DNA of 64,000 nucleotides from Polaromonas vacuolata (GTDB lineage Bacteria; Pseudomonadota; Gammaproteobacteria; Burkholderiales; Burkholderiaceae_C): contig NZ_CP051461.1 in NCBI RefSeq assembly GCF_012584515.1, positions 3,343,501-3,407,500 on the forward strand, written 5' to 3'. Shown in pieces: positions 7,766-16,276 of the stretch. Numbering within the stretch: the first letter of the stretch is position 1; every line of letters starts with the position of its first letter. The notes beneath the pieces were generated by a model. That model worked only from the letters and a program-made list of their open reading frames with translations. It was not told the DNA's origin and did no database searches. The position numbers and the translations under genes are program-made.

Positions 7766-8852
7766 GCGGATTCAAGCTTGAAGTGCAACCGTATGCTGAT
7801 AGGACTCTAACTGTTCCATAAAAACCTGATGCGGCGTTCGATACCCTAAACATTTTCTAGGACGATGATTGAGCCTGTGCATCGCTAAAGCAATGTCATC
7901 GTCGGTGATGCAATTAAAGCGCATCCCCTTTGGGAAAAACTGGCGAATCAAACCGTTCATATTCTCGTTCGCCCCACGCTCCCACGAGGCGTATGGATGG
8001 GCGAAAAAGAAATCTGCACTCAGCGCAGAAGCTATTCGTTCATGCTGGGCAAATTCCTTGCCGTTATCAGTCGTGAGAGTGTGCACGCAATGAGCGAACG
8101 GTTTGAGTAAAGTGATTAACGCGTCCCCTACGGCTTGCGCTGTTTTGAATGGCACGTGGAAAATTATTGAATAGCGAGAGACACGCTCATTAATCGTCAC
8201 TAGTGCTTGCTTCTGCCCGGCACCAATCACCAGATCAGCCTCCCAGTCGCCAAAGCGCGCACGCTCAAGCACGATGTCGGGTCGCAGTTCTATTGAGACC
8301 TGGTGAGAGATGGTGCCGCGCCGTTCACGGCCACTGCTGCGTTTTTTTCGCGTCTTCTGGCAACGCAGTGTTTTATGCAAGGTGCCGCCCGCGCGTTTGT
8401 CAGCGTAGATGTACTGGTAAATGCTCTCATAGCTAACACCGGGTTGGTGGCTAGCTTCGAGGTGGCCGCTGATTTGCTCGGGGCTCCAAGCCTCAGCCAA
8501 CTTTTCCTCCACTACAGCCCATGTCGAGTCAGCAACTCTAGGACTATTGGCGCAGGCAAGTCTACGTTCTTGGGCTTTGTCATTTGCCTGCTTAGGGCGA
8601 TAGCCTCGTAGACCGCGGTTACGACGCAACTCACGGCTGATGCTCGATTTATCACGGTCCATCATTTTTGCAATTTCACTTTGATTGAAGTTTGCTTTGA
8701 CGAGGATTGCAATCTGGTAACGTTCGTCACGGGTGAGGTGTGTGTAAATCATTCTGGGCAACTTTGACTTGGTAGTCGGGAAGCTTGGATGCTCTCACAT
8801 CTCACCCACCCGTACGGTTAATTTCAAAGTTGCACTTCAGACTTGAATCCGC
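7766..8852 (-). mobile_element. IS30-family insertion sequence, complete
   Basis: About 1.08 kb bounded by imperfect inverted repeats at 7766-7789 and 8829-8852. The two 24-base ends match except for two adjacent positions near the middle. The outermost GC is present on both sides, so it may be a 2-bp target duplication rather than part of the repeat; IS30 elements usually duplicate 2-3 bp. A single intact transposase gene fills the element, suggesting a recent or still mobile copy. It sits between pcaF and a region of unusual composition. Confidence 0.88.
7772..8752 (-). CDS. IS30-family transposase
   Basis: A 326-residue transposase starting MIYTHLTRDERYQIAI, the usual IS30 start. It has an N-terminal helix-turn-helix (QSEIAKMMDRDKSSISRELRRN, residues ~25-47) and an integrase-type DDE domain with WEADLVIG (first Asp), LTTDNGKEF (second Asp) and ERGANENMNGLIRQF (catalytic Glu). 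It ends with the conserved HRLNHRPRKCLGYRTPHQVF box. A TTG nine bases upstream could also start translation. The stop codon lies inside the terminal inverted repeat at 7772-7774, so the last residues are encoded by the repeat. No frameshift is visible. Confidence 0.95.
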   Translation of the reverse strand: MIYTHLTRDERYQIAILVKANFNQSEIAKMMDRDKSSISRELRRNRGLRGYRPKQANDKAQERRLACANSPRVADSTWAVVEEKLAEAWSPEQISGHLEASHQPGVSYESIYQYIYADKRAGGTLHKTLRCQKTRKKRSSGRERRGTISHQVSIELRPDIVLERARFGDWEADLVIGAGQKQALVTINERVSRYSIIFHVPFKTAQAVGDALITLLKPFAHCVHTLTTDNGKEFAQHERIASALSADFFFAHPYASWERGANENMNGLIRQFFPKGMRFNCITDDDIALAMHRLNHRPRKCLGYRTPHQVFMEQLESYQHTVALQA

Positions 8853-9179
8853 GATCCATAATAGTTAATAAGTAGTAACTGAACTTTAATACTCAAAAAG
8901 TTTCAGGATTCAGCTTTGACAGTGATCAACACCACTTTTGATGTATTTTAAAACTTGATAAAAGTGAGATAAAAATACATTTAAGGACATGTACTCACAA
9001 TAAATGTAATAATTATTATTTCAACTAGTTCTGGTGATTTACACAATTGCCATAACAAAGTTGCAATTATTGTTAAAAATAATTAACACTCGCGCTCAAT
9101 AATTGCAAATCGGCGGATAGTTGCTTAATTAATAAAATTAAAAATATTATGGCCAACAGCTTACTTTTAATCCTTTGAC
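8853..9179. other. AT-rich non-coding block with long inverted repeats
   Basis: No gene is visible. The block is far richer in A+T than the rest of the window and carries two paired repeats: ATGTATTTT (8941-8949) with its complement at 8972-8980, and the 12-base TTGCAATTATTG (9061-9072) with its exact complement at 9097-9108. It looks like a regulatory or horizontally acquired segment between the IS30 element and a small HTH gene. Confidence 0.6.
9061..9108. repeat. 12-bp perfect inverted repeat with 24-nt spacer
   Basis: TTGCAATTATTG at 9061-9072 is exactly complementary to CAATAATTGCAA at 9097-9108. It ends 71 bp before the HTH gene at 9180. It could be a pair of operator half-sites or a cruciform; there is no U-tract for a terminator. 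Confidence 0.7.
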
Positions 9180-9605
9180 ATGAACGAAAAGCTTGAATTC
9201 AGCGATCGCCTTCGATCAGCCATACTGGCCGCGGGCTACCCACCGAGGCCCTCTATCGTGGTGCATGAATTCAATACACGCTGGCACGGCGCGTCCATCA
9301 GCACACAAGCTGCGTGGAGCTGGCTTAACAATAAATCTATTCCTTTACAGGACAAGATACAGGTACTAGCCGAGTGGTTAAAAGTCGATGCACAGTCGCT
9401 GCGCTTTGGCGACTCGGTGCGTCACTCAGTCGGTGAAAGTGGCAAACTCTGGGGTGAAGGCTCTACATATATAGAGCGCGAAGCATTTGATGCGTTTCTA
9501 AAACTGCCAACCATGCAGCGTAAAACGGTTAGAGAAGTGATCACCGCCTTTACTTTGGCCTTTCCACACACTCAAGACGTGCAGCCAGACAAAAATATAG
9601 GCTAA
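9180..9605 (+). CDS. Small HTH (XRE/phage-repressor-like) transcriptional regulator
   Basis: Encodes 141 residues. The N-terminal half reads as a lambda-repressor-like HTH used by Burkholderiales DNA-binding proteins: SDRLRSAILAAGYPPRPSIV, then FNTRWHGASISTQAAWSWLNN as the recognition region, then DKIQVLAEWLKVDAQSLRFGD. The C-terminal half (EREAFDAFLKLPTMQRKTVREVI) looks like a short helical dimerisation segment. No effector domain is present. It stands alone downstream of the AT-rich block, whose inverted repeat may be its operator. No clear ribosome site precedes the ATG. The target genes are unknown. Confidence 0.75.
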   Translation: MNEKLEFSDRLRSAILAAGYPPRPSIVVHEFNTRWHGASISTQAAWSWLNNKSIPLQDKIQVLAEWLKVDAQSLRFGDSVRHSVGESGKLWGEGSTYIEREAFDAFLKLPTMQRKTVREVITAFTLAFPHTQDVQPDKNIG

Positions 9606-10407
9606 AAAATATGCTGCTGACAACATAGGCATATAGTTTTCACGCAACCCTTTTCACATTTGCGTAGTTTGAATTTTGCAGCATCACAAGTTTTGTTGGT
9701 GCCCAGTTGCGCCTTTAAGCCAACGTCAAAAACACTGTGCCAGCTATGCCTAAAGCGCTCACCTAGTGAAGAAGTCATCCCAAACAAGTGCCGACAAAAA
9801 CACATCAACTATAAATTGATGCAGACCGGACATTGCCGAGATGAGCAGTACACAGTCAGATCAACATAAAGCCAGCCTTGCGCTGGGCAACTATAAATAG
9901 CGTTGTCAAGCCACACCTGATTGGACGCGGATACGTCGAACTAACGCTCCAGCAAGTTAGGCCAGACTTATTTACCGTGGTTAGTATTTTTACTGCCTGA
10001 GACAAGCAAACCCAAACGACGCCCACATCTACCTTAAGTGGACGCGCAAGCGTTAAAACCGAATAAGTTAGGTGCGAATACTGGGTTCGCCATGGATTGC
10101 TTGAGGCGGCTTCCAACGTGTTCGACCGCTTGCTGCAAGAGCTGTTCGCTGTGACGTTTGCTGATGAGTTTCCTTCTCAAGGTTAGCTTTAAACCTTGAG
10201 AGGAAAGGAAAGAAAAGGACAGCACTGTCTACTTTTTTGACTGATGTTCAGTTCAGATTCCGTCGATTTAAGCGCGACGCAGTCAGTCAATTTACTTTTT
10301 TAAGAACTCAACAGGATTCGAATAAATTGTCATCTCAAACAACTATTTACGATTACAACGCATGACTTCAAATAACTAAAAACCAAGCTCAGCGACAGAC
10401 ATTGGAT
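9606..10407. other. 800-bp stretch without a supported gene; probable decayed DNA
   Basis: Only short open frames are present and none has a convincing start, ribosome site or family signature. Two plus-strand fragments look protein-like but are closed by stops: one ending around 9990 (ELTLQQVRPDLFTVVSIF) and one around 10085-10186 (EAASNVFDRLLQELFAVTFA). They suggest remains of a broken gene or genes that I cannot name. The segment also holds a 12-bp-stem hairpin at 10173-10203. Confidence 0.5.
10173..10203. repeat. Long hairpin without U-tract
   Basis: CTTCTCAAGGTT (10173-10184) pairs with AACCTTGAGAGG (10192-10203) with one G-U pair and a 7-nt loop. It is followed by a purine run, not T residues, so it is not an ordinary terminator. 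It may be a recombination or protein-binding site, or part of a lost element. Confidence 0.55.
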
Positions 10408-11337
10408 TCAATTCGGGTCTTGCTCATCCTCTAAAAACGCTTCCACATCGCTAGGCAACAACTGAATGCTGGCGCGTAAACCCGGCACGGCTTTCATCAA
10501 GGCTTGCTCCACATTGGCACGTACCGCAGCAGCTCGGCCCAAGGACCAGCGCGCTGGCATGTGCATATGCATATCGAGAAAACAGCGTTGTCCTGAGCGA
10601 CGTGTGCTTAAGTGATCAAAGCGAATACTGGGGTGACGAAACTGCTCCAGGGTGCTATCAATATCGGCCAGCAATTCAGGCTCTAGCGCCTCATCCATCA
10701 GGCCTTGGGTAGACCGCCAGATGAGCTGACAGCCTTCCCACAAAATATTCAACGCCACGCCTATTGCAACCACTGCATCCAGCCAAAGCCAGCCGGTCAA
10801 TAGCACCACACCTAAGCCGACGACTACGCCGACTGAGGTCCAAACATCCGTCACCAAGTGCTTGGCATCGGCATGCAAGGCAATAGATCGGTGTAGCTTA
10901 GCCGAGCGAAACATCACCCAAGCCAGCAAGCCGTTGAGCACTGAGCTAATGACAGACAGAACCAAACCCCAGCCGAGCTGCTGAACCGGTTGCGGATCAA
11001 ACATGCGATGAGAAGCAGCCCAGATAATGGCCAGAGCGGCGCCCACAATTAAAGCACCCTCAAAACCCGACGAGAAATACTCGGCCTTATGGTGGCCATA
11101 AGGATGATCCTCATCAGCTGGGCGCTGGGCAATGGTCACCATGGCTAGGCCAAACATAGCACTGGCTAAGTTGACAAAAGACTCCATCGCGTCGGACAGC
11201 AAACCAACTGAGTCTGTGATGTACCAGGCGCTAGTCTTGAGCACTATGGTGATAACTGCCACAGCCACCGACACCCAAAGCAGGCGCGTGGGGGTGAGTG
11301 ACTGGGTGCTAGGAAAATTCATGAAGAAATTGTGCAC
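10408..11337 (-). CDS. Cation diffusion facilitator (FieF-like) metal/proton antiporter
   Basis: A 309-residue inner-membrane exporter with about six spans. Metal-site motifs are visible: LLSDAMESFVN in span 2 and HADAKHLVTDVWTS in span 5, where the His and the two Asp match the FieF/YiiP transport site. The cytoplasmic C-terminal domain has the HMHMP and H-rich strand pattern typical of CDF dimers. The GTG at 11337 was chosen because a GAGG lies 8 nt upstream; a TTG one codon earlier and an ATG at 11322 are alternatives. It exports Zn, Fe or similar divalent ions; the exact metal is not decided by sequence. Single gene beside tyrS. Confidence 0.88.
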   Translation of the reverse strand: MHNFFMNFPSTQSLTPTRLLWVSVAVAVITIVLKTSAWYITDSVGLLSDAMESFVNLASAMFGLAMVTIAQRPADEDHPYGHHKAEYFSSGFEGALIVGAALAIIWAASHRMFDPQPVQQLGWGLVLSVISSVLNGLLAWVMFRSAKLHRSIALHADAKHLVTDVWTSVGVVVGLGVVLLTGWLWLDAVVAIGVALNILWEGCQLIWRSTQGLMDEALEPELLADIDSTLEQFRHPSIRFDHLSTRRSGQRCFLDMHMHMPARWSLGRAAAVRANVEQALMKAVPGLRASIQLLPSDVEAFLEDEQDPN

Positions 11338-11467
11338 CAAGTAAACCTCGGTTTATTAGACGCAGGCAATACCCTGCAAACATCGCTAGCTCAGGCTAAA
11401 CAGTAACAGCCGCAGCGCTACTCATAAGGCGATGGCCAGCAAATTGAGCAGTTCAGCGGCAGCGCGA

Positions 11468-12700
11468 TCAACTCAACGTGACGCGCATAAACTTGCGCTT
11501 GCCAACCTGCAACACATAGGTGCCAGGCTCTAACTTGAGCGCCTTGTCACTGACCACACCAGAGTCAACGCGTACGCCGCCGCCTTCTATCAAACGACTC
11601 GCATCACCGCCAGAAGCAGCCAGACCCGCCGCTTTTAACAATGCACCTATGCCCATGGGCGCGCCGGCAATGCTGATGTCGTCAATCTGGTCAGGTACGC
11701 CGCCTTGGCTGCGGTTGATGAAGTCTTGCTCAGCGAGGTCTGCGTCTGCGGCGGAGTGAAAGCGTGCGGTGATTTCCTTGGCCAATGCGACCTTGGCGTC
11801 CTTGGGATTACGCCCACCGGCGACTTCGGCTTTGAATGCAGCAATCGCCGCTTCGCTCTGAAAACTCAGCAACGTGTACCACTTCCACATGAGTACATCG
11901 GAGATGCTCAGCACCTTGGCGAACATGGCGTTAGGTGCCTCTGAGATACCAATATAGTTATTCTTACTCTTAGACATCTTATCCACGCCGTCTAAGCCTT
12001 CAAGCAGTGGCATGGTCAAAATACATTGCGGCTCTTGTCCGTACTCGCTTTGTAAATGTCGACCCACCAGCAAGTTGAACTTCTGGTCGGTGCCGCCCAG
12101 TTCCAGATCGCTTTTAAGCGCAACTGAGTCGTAACCCTGCATCAGCGGATATAAAAATTCGTGGATGCTGATGGACTGGCCGCTCTTAAAGCGCTTGCTA
12201 AAGTCATCTCGCTCCATCATGCGGGCGACGTTGTACTTGGCGGCTAATTCAATCATGCCGCGCGCACCCAAAGGGTCGCTCCATTCGCTGTTGTAACGCA
12301 GCTCGGTTCGGGCCGGGTCTAGCACCAGCTCAGCTTGGCGCTTATAGGTCAGAGCGTTGACTTCGATCTGCTCACGGGTGAGCGCTGGGCGGGTATTGTT
12401 ACGGCCTGAGGGATCGCCAATCGTGCTGGTAAAGTCGCCAATCAAGAAGATCACCGTGTGACCCAAGTCTTGCAGTTGGCGCATTTTGTTTAGCACGACA
12501 GTGTGGCCGATGTGGATATCGGGCGCAGTAGGGTCTAGTCCCAACTTAATGCGCAGCGGCACGCCGGTGGCTTCGCTGCGAGCAAGTTTGCGTAGCCACT
12601 CGTCCTGAGGAAGTAGCTCTTCTACGCCGCGCAGGGAGACGGCTAGCGCATGTTTGACACTGTCGGTCACGGGATGTTTTGTAACGGCTTGTTGATTCAT
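11468..12700 (-). CDS. tyrS: Tyrosine--tRNA ligase (TyrRS, class I)
   Basis: A 410-residue cytosolic synthetase. It has the HIGH-equivalent DIHIGHTVVLNKMRQ near residue 53, the KMSKSKNN loop near residue 240 and a C-terminal S4 RNA-binding domain (residues ~345-410, ending KRKFMRVTLS). The long form with HIGH/KMSKS and this length is the TyrZ-like type common in betaproteobacteria. It charges tRNA-Tyr. Divergent from the M23 peptidase gene. Confidence 0.95.
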   Translation of the reverse strand: MNQQAVTKHPVTDSVKHALAVSLRGVEELLPQDEWLRKLARSEATGVPLRIKLGLDPTAPDIHIGHTVVLNKMRQLQDLGHTVIFLIGDFTSTIGDPSGRNNTRPALTREQIEVNALTYKRQAELVLDPARTELRYNSEWSDPLGARGMIELAAKYNVARMMERDDFSKRFKSGQSISIHEFLYPLMQGYDSVALKSDLELGGTDQKFNLLVGRHLQSEYGQEPQCILTMPLLEGLDGVDKMSKSKNNYIGISEAPNAMFAKVLSISDVLMWKWYTLLSFQSEAAIAAFKAEVAGGRNPKDAKVALAKEITARFHSAADADLAEQDFINRSQGGVPDQIDDISIAGAPMGIGALLKAAGLAASGGDASRLIEGGGVRVDSGVVSDKALKLEPGTYVLQVGKRKFMRVTLS

Positions 12701-13005
12701 AGGGGTTCTTTACAGACTGGGGAGTAGTCCGACAGATATACTTGCTGTTCGCCTACATCCCCTGAACTATTTTAGTGCGTGGTCAAGGCAGCTTTTGCTG
12801 ACCCGAAGATTGCTAACTGGTTTCAGGAATCAATGTCTAGTTTAGAGTCCAGCAAGGACGGGTTTTACTGCTTTGCAGTGTGGCCTGACCGGCTGGTTTT
12901 TTATGCCACCTTCAGTGCGGCCATTGCCGCCTGATTGCAGCCATTGACAGTCGCTCCATGGATAGAAGATCTGGTGGACTGCTGCTGCCCTTTTAGGAAT
13001 TTGCC
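12701..13005. other. Intergenic region between tyrS and the M23 peptidase gene
   Basis: About 300 bp carrying the divergent promoters of tyrS and the peptidase gene. I see no RNA gene, no T-box-like leader and no convincing open frame; only a weak GCGGC-CATT-GCCGC hairpin near 12915 stands out. Confidence 0.4.
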
Positions 13006-14370
13006 TTGCGCCCTGCTACACCTATCCAGCTCTTTCATACAGTGGCTGAGTCTTTACGCCGCCATCCAAAACGTTTCGCCACTGGCCTTGCCGCGCTACT
13101 TTTGGGCACTGGCGTGACCGCATTTGGTGTCGCACCAGTCGCCCCCGATGTCGCACTGCTACCGGTGCGCCAAGTGTTAGAAAACGTGCAGGAAATGCCA
13201 GTTGCCAAACAATCAGAAGCTCTGGCTGATTTCCGCTTTAACCTTTACCGCAGCGAAACCACTCGCAGAAGTGACAGCGCCGACGCCTTACTCAAACGTC
13301 TGAATATTGACGACGCTCAGGCCAGCGCCTTTTTACGCAATGACGAAACCGCGCGCCTATTGTTAGCCGGCCGTCCGGGTAAGAACGTCACCGCCGAAGC
13401 CAGCGACAACCAACAACTGCTTAAGCTAAGCACACGCTGGGCCAGCGACGACGAGACCCGCTTTAAACGTTTGGTGATTGAACGCACGCCTGCGGGATTG
13501 ACCTCCCGCATCGAGACAGCACCCTACACAAGCAATGCGCGACTAGCTAGCGGCAGCATTCAAAGCTCGCTTTTTGCCGCTACCGACGATGCTCAAATAC
13601 CCGACAGCGTGGCAGTTCAAATCGCAGAGATGTTCTCCACCGATGTTGATTTCCGCCGCGATTTACGCAAAGGCGACCGCTTCAACGTGGTCTACGAAAC
13701 CTTGGAAGCCGATGGTGAGCAAATTCGTAGCGGACGCGTGCTGTCAGCCGAGTTCGTTAACGCCGGCAAAACTTACCAAGCCATGTGGTTTCAGCCGCCT
13801 GGCATGGACAGCGCAGGCAAGCCTAACAAAGGTGGTTACTTCACACTCGATGGCAAAAGCCAACGCCGTGCATTCCTCAGCTCGCCGGTAGAGTTCTCGC
13901 GTATTAGCAGCGGATTTTCTATGCGCTTTCATCCAATACTGAAGAAATGGCGTTCCCATTTGGGTACCGACTTTGCGGCAGCCACGGGCACACCCGCACG
14001 CACCATTGGTGATGGCGTCGTCACGTTTGCAGGCGTTCAAAACGGCTTTGGCAATGTCGTTTTCATTCAGCACGCCAACCATCACGAAACCGTTTATGCG
14101 CATCTGAGCAAAATCAATGTCAAAAAAGGCCAAAAAGTAGACCAAGGTCAAACCATAGGCTTGGTCGGCATGACGGGCTGGGCCACCGGCCCACACCTTC
14201 ACTTTGAAGTGCGAGTCAACGGCGTACAGGAAGACCCCATGAAGATTGCCAAAAAAAGCATGACTATTCCGCTTTCAGCCGCTGCATTACCGGTGTTCAA
14301 ACAACAGTCAGCTATCGCCAAACAGCAGTTGTTGGCAGCCGCCAGCATGACGCCTAGAAGCGCTGAATAA
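13006..14370 (+). CDS. M23-family peptidoglycan endopeptidase, membrane-anchored
   Basis: A 454-residue protein with an N-terminal hydrophobic anchor (residues ~22-44, ATGLAALLLGTGVTAFGV), a mostly polar middle, and a C-terminal M23 (LytM) domain at ~300-415. Zinc ligands by family alignment are His318 and Asp322 in SHLGTDF and His399 in GPHLHFEV, with His397 as the catalytic partner, so the enzyme looks active. The residues before it (SGFSMRFHPILKKWR) match the YebA/MepM group, which cuts D-Ala-mDAP crosslinks for wall growth. The start is an unusual TTG with AGGAA six bases upstream. It lies 63 nt before anmK, a muropeptide recycling gene, so the two are probably coexpressed. Confidence 0.9.
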   Translation: MRPATPIQLFHTVAESLRRHPKRFATGLAALLLGTGVTAFGVAPVAPDVALLPVRQVLENVQEMPVAKQSEALADFRFNLYRSETTRRSDSADALLKRLNIDDAQASAFLRNDETARLLLAGRPGKNVTAEASDNQQLLKLSTRWASDDETRFKRLVIERTPAGLTSRIETAPYTSNARLASGSIQSSLFAATDDAQIPDSVAVQIAEMFSTDVDFRRDLRKGDRFNVVYETLEADGEQIRSGRVLSAEFVNAGKTYQAMWFQPPGMDSAGKPNKGGYFTLDGKSQRRAFLSSPVEFSRISSGFSMRFHPILKKWRSHLGTDFAAATGTPARTIGDGVVTFAGVQNGFGNVVFIQHANHHETVYAHLSKINVKKGQKVDQGQTIGLVGMTGWATGPHLHFEVRVNGVQEDPMKIAKKSMTIPLSAAALPVFKQQSAIAKQQLLAAASMTPRSAE

Positions 14371-14433
14371 ATCGATTTTGGCCGTGCGGCTGGTTGTCTC
14401 CAGCGGCCGCGGCGACTGCGGCAAAATGCCGAC

Positions 14434-15567
14434 ATGAATGATTACTTTATTGGCCTGATGTCGGGCACTTCCTTAGATGGCGTAGACGGCGTTCTGGTTA
14501 ACTTTGCGACCCAACCGCTGACTGTGATGGCAGTGGCCACAGAGCCATTTGAGCCCAACTTTAAGGCCGAGTTGCTGGCACTCAATAGTCCAGCGGGCAA
14601 TGAACTGCACCGCGCGGCCTTAGCCGCCAACACCCTTGCGCGCACTTATGCGCGGGTTGTCAGCAGCCTGCTAGCTAGCACTAGCGCCAAAGGGCTTAGC
14701 CCAGCCGACATTCAAGCCATAGGTGCACACGGTCAAACCGTCAGGCACCAGCCGCAGACTGCCAACATGGCGGATGGCAACGGCTACACGATTCAACTCA
14801 ACAATCCCGCCCTTTTGAGCGAGCTCTGCGGCATAGATGTAGTGGCCGACTTTCGCAGTCGGGACATCGCAGCCGGCGGCCAAGGTGCACCCTTGGTGCC
14901 AGCCTTTCACCAGCAAGTGTTTGCTCAGGCCGGACGCAGCACTGCCGTCCTCAACCTAGGCGGCATCGCCAACATCAGTCTTTTGCCAGAGAACCCGGCC
15001 ACATCGGTACTGGGTTTTGACTGCGGTCCTGGCAATGCGTTGATGGATGCGTGGTGCTACACCCACACCGGGCAAGCCTTCGATTCAGGCGGTGCTTGGG
15101 CCGCTAGTGGGCAGCTAATACCCGCCCTACTTGACCGCCTGTTGGCAGAGCCGTATCTGGCTTTGCCCGCACCAAAGAGCACCGGCAGAGACCTTTTTAG
15201 CTTGAACTGGCTATCCAAGCAGCTAGAACCTTTTACAGACTGCGCAGCGAACGACATTCAAAACACATTGACTGAATTCACTGCTAAAACTTGTATTGAT
15301 TGCGTGACCCGCTACGCAGCAGGCAGCGATCAATTGATTGTCTGCGGCGGTGGGGCTTACAACCTGTACCTGATGGAAAGGCTGCAAGCGGGCTTACCCA
15401 AACTTCGGGTCATGTCTTCACAAGAGCACGGCCTGGGGCCCTTAGAAGTAGAAGCAGCAGCATTTGCTTGGCTAGCGCGCCAGACCCTGCTGCGACTGCC
15501 AGGTAACTTACCCAGTGCCACCGGTGCCAAAGGATTGCGCGTACTGGGTGCGATTTATCCGGCATAA
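14434..15567 (+). CDS. anmK: Anhydro-N-acetylmuramic acid kinase
   Basis: A 377-residue kinase of the ASKHA fold starting MNDYFIGLMSGTSLDGVDG, the AnmK signature in which MSGTSxDGxD binds phosphate. Later motifs GAHGQTVRH, VADFRSRDIAAGGQGAPLVP, NLGGIANIS and FDCGPGNALMD are all present, and the length is normal. It phosphorylates and opens 1,6-anhydro-MurNAc in peptidoglycan recycling. It follows the M23 endopeptidase gene, a functional pairing. Confidence 0.95.
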   Translation: MNDYFIGLMSGTSLDGVDGVLVNFATQPLTVMAVATEPFEPNFKAELLALNSPAGNELHRAALAANTLARTYARVVSSLLASTSAKGLSPADIQAIGAHGQTVRHQPQTANMADGNGYTIQLNNPALLSELCGIDVVADFRSRDIAAGGQGAPLVPAFHQQVFAQAGRSTAVLNLGGIANISLLPENPATSVLGFDCGPGNALMDAWCYTHTGQAFDSGGAWAASGQLIPALLDRLLAEPYLALPAPKSTGRDLFSLNWLSKQLEPFTDCAANDIQNTLTEFTAKTCIDCVTRYAAGSDQLIVCGGGAYNLYLMERLQAGLPKLRVMSSQEHGLGPLEVEAAAFAWLARQTLLRLPGNLPSATGAKGLRVLGAIYPA

Positions 15568-15578
15568 AGCGTCTTCTG

Positions 15579-15640
15579 GCTTTTTGCTTTTTGCTTTTTG
15601 CTTTTTGCTTTTTTGCTTTTTTGCTTTTTTGCTTTTTGCT
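15579..15640. repeat. Tandem GCTTTTT(T) microsatellite-like repeat
   Basis: Eight consecutive units, in order four of GCTTTTT, three of GCTTTTTT and one of GCTTTTT, then a partial unit. It lies 12 nt after the anmK stop in the convergent gap to erpA. Differences of one T between units point to slippage. The unit resembles the T-rich tail of the erpA terminator read on the other strand. Confidence 0.95.
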
Positions 15641-15668
15641 AATCTAATTTAGGATGTAGAGAAAAGCA

Positions 15669-15692
15669 AAAAGCCGCCCAAAGGCGGCTTTT
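15669..15692 (-). terminator. Terminator for erpA (bidirectional)
   Basis: AAGCCGCC-CAAA-GGCGGCTT forms an eight-pair stem. Read on the minus strand it is followed by TTTTTGCTTTT, a good U-tract for erpA; on the plus strand it has four T residues and may also stop anmK transcripts. Confidence 0.85.
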
Positions 15693-15719
15693 AATGTTTG
15701 CGCAAAAGAGCGCAGAAAC

Positions 15720-16085
15720 TTAGGCTGAGAAGCTAGAGCCGCAGCCGCAAGTGCTGGTGGCGTTAGGGTTTTTAATCACAAATTGCGCACCTTCAAGGTC
15801 GTCTTTGTAATCAATTTCAGCGCCTACCAAATACTGATAGCTCATCGCATCAATCAACAGTGACACACCATTTTTAGTCATGGTGGTGTCGTCTTCGTTG
15901 GTGATTTCATCAAAGGTAAAACCATACTGAAAACCGGAGCAGCCGCCGCCTTGAACGAACACGCGCAGCTTCAAATCGGGATTGCCCTCTTCAGCAATCA
16001 ATTCGGCAACTTTTGACGCTGCGCTGTCGGTGAAGACAAATGGGGAAGGCATTTCGGTGGTGACAAGTTCTGCAGCTGCGCTCAT
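15720..16085 (-). CDS. erpA: Iron-sulfur cluster insertion protein ErpA (A-type carrier)
   Basis: A 121-residue A-type carrier. Its three cluster-binding cysteines are Cys49 in [11 protein letters not shown] and Cys113 and Cys115 in the C-terminal CGCGSSFSA. The [18 protein letters not shown] region and the [19 protein letters not shown] strand also match ErpA/IscA. It receives Fe-S clusters and hands them to apo-enzymes in the cytoplasm. The location next to rpsI-rplM is the usual one in Burkholderiales and favours ErpA over IscA. Confidence 0.92.
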   Translation of the reverse strand: MSAAAELVTTEMPSPFVFTDSAASKVAELIAEEGNPDLKLRVFVQGGGCSGFQYGFTFDEITNEDDTTMTKNGVSLLIDAMSYQYLVGAEIDYKDDLEGAQFVIKNPNATSTCGCGSSFSA

Positions 16086-16213
16086 GGGGTACTCCGTTGT
16101 TCTAGGCTTGATCTAGTGATACTACAGCAAGTGCTTCAACCACAATAGCCGTGCGTATAAAGCATGGCTAATGCGGCATTAAGCAGCATCGACTTAAATA
16201 GAAAAAACATATG

Positions 16214-16250
16214 AAAAAAGCCGCCAGGCATAAAACGCGGCGGCTTTTTT
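16214..16250 (-). terminator. Terminator after rpsI
   Basis: AAAAAAGCCGCC and GGCGGCTTTTTT pair across a 13-nt loop, 27 bp downstream of the rpsI stop. A- and T-runs on both flanks make it usable in both directions. Confidence 0.85.
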
Positions 16251-16276
16251 CGGGGCAGCAAAGCTGCAGCGGCGAA

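Noticed and set aside
9602..10225. Several short minus- and plus-strand frames between the HTH and CDF genes
   Set aside because: None has a start with ribosome site, family signature or gene-like composition; described instead as a decayed or non-coding stretch.
12935..13117. A 60-codon frame before the M23 peptidase gene
   Set aside because: It overlaps the peptidase N-terminus in another frame and has no supporting signals.
15579..15640. CRISPR-like array
   Set aside because: The repeat units are 7-8 nt with no spacers; this is a microsatellite-type slippage repeat.
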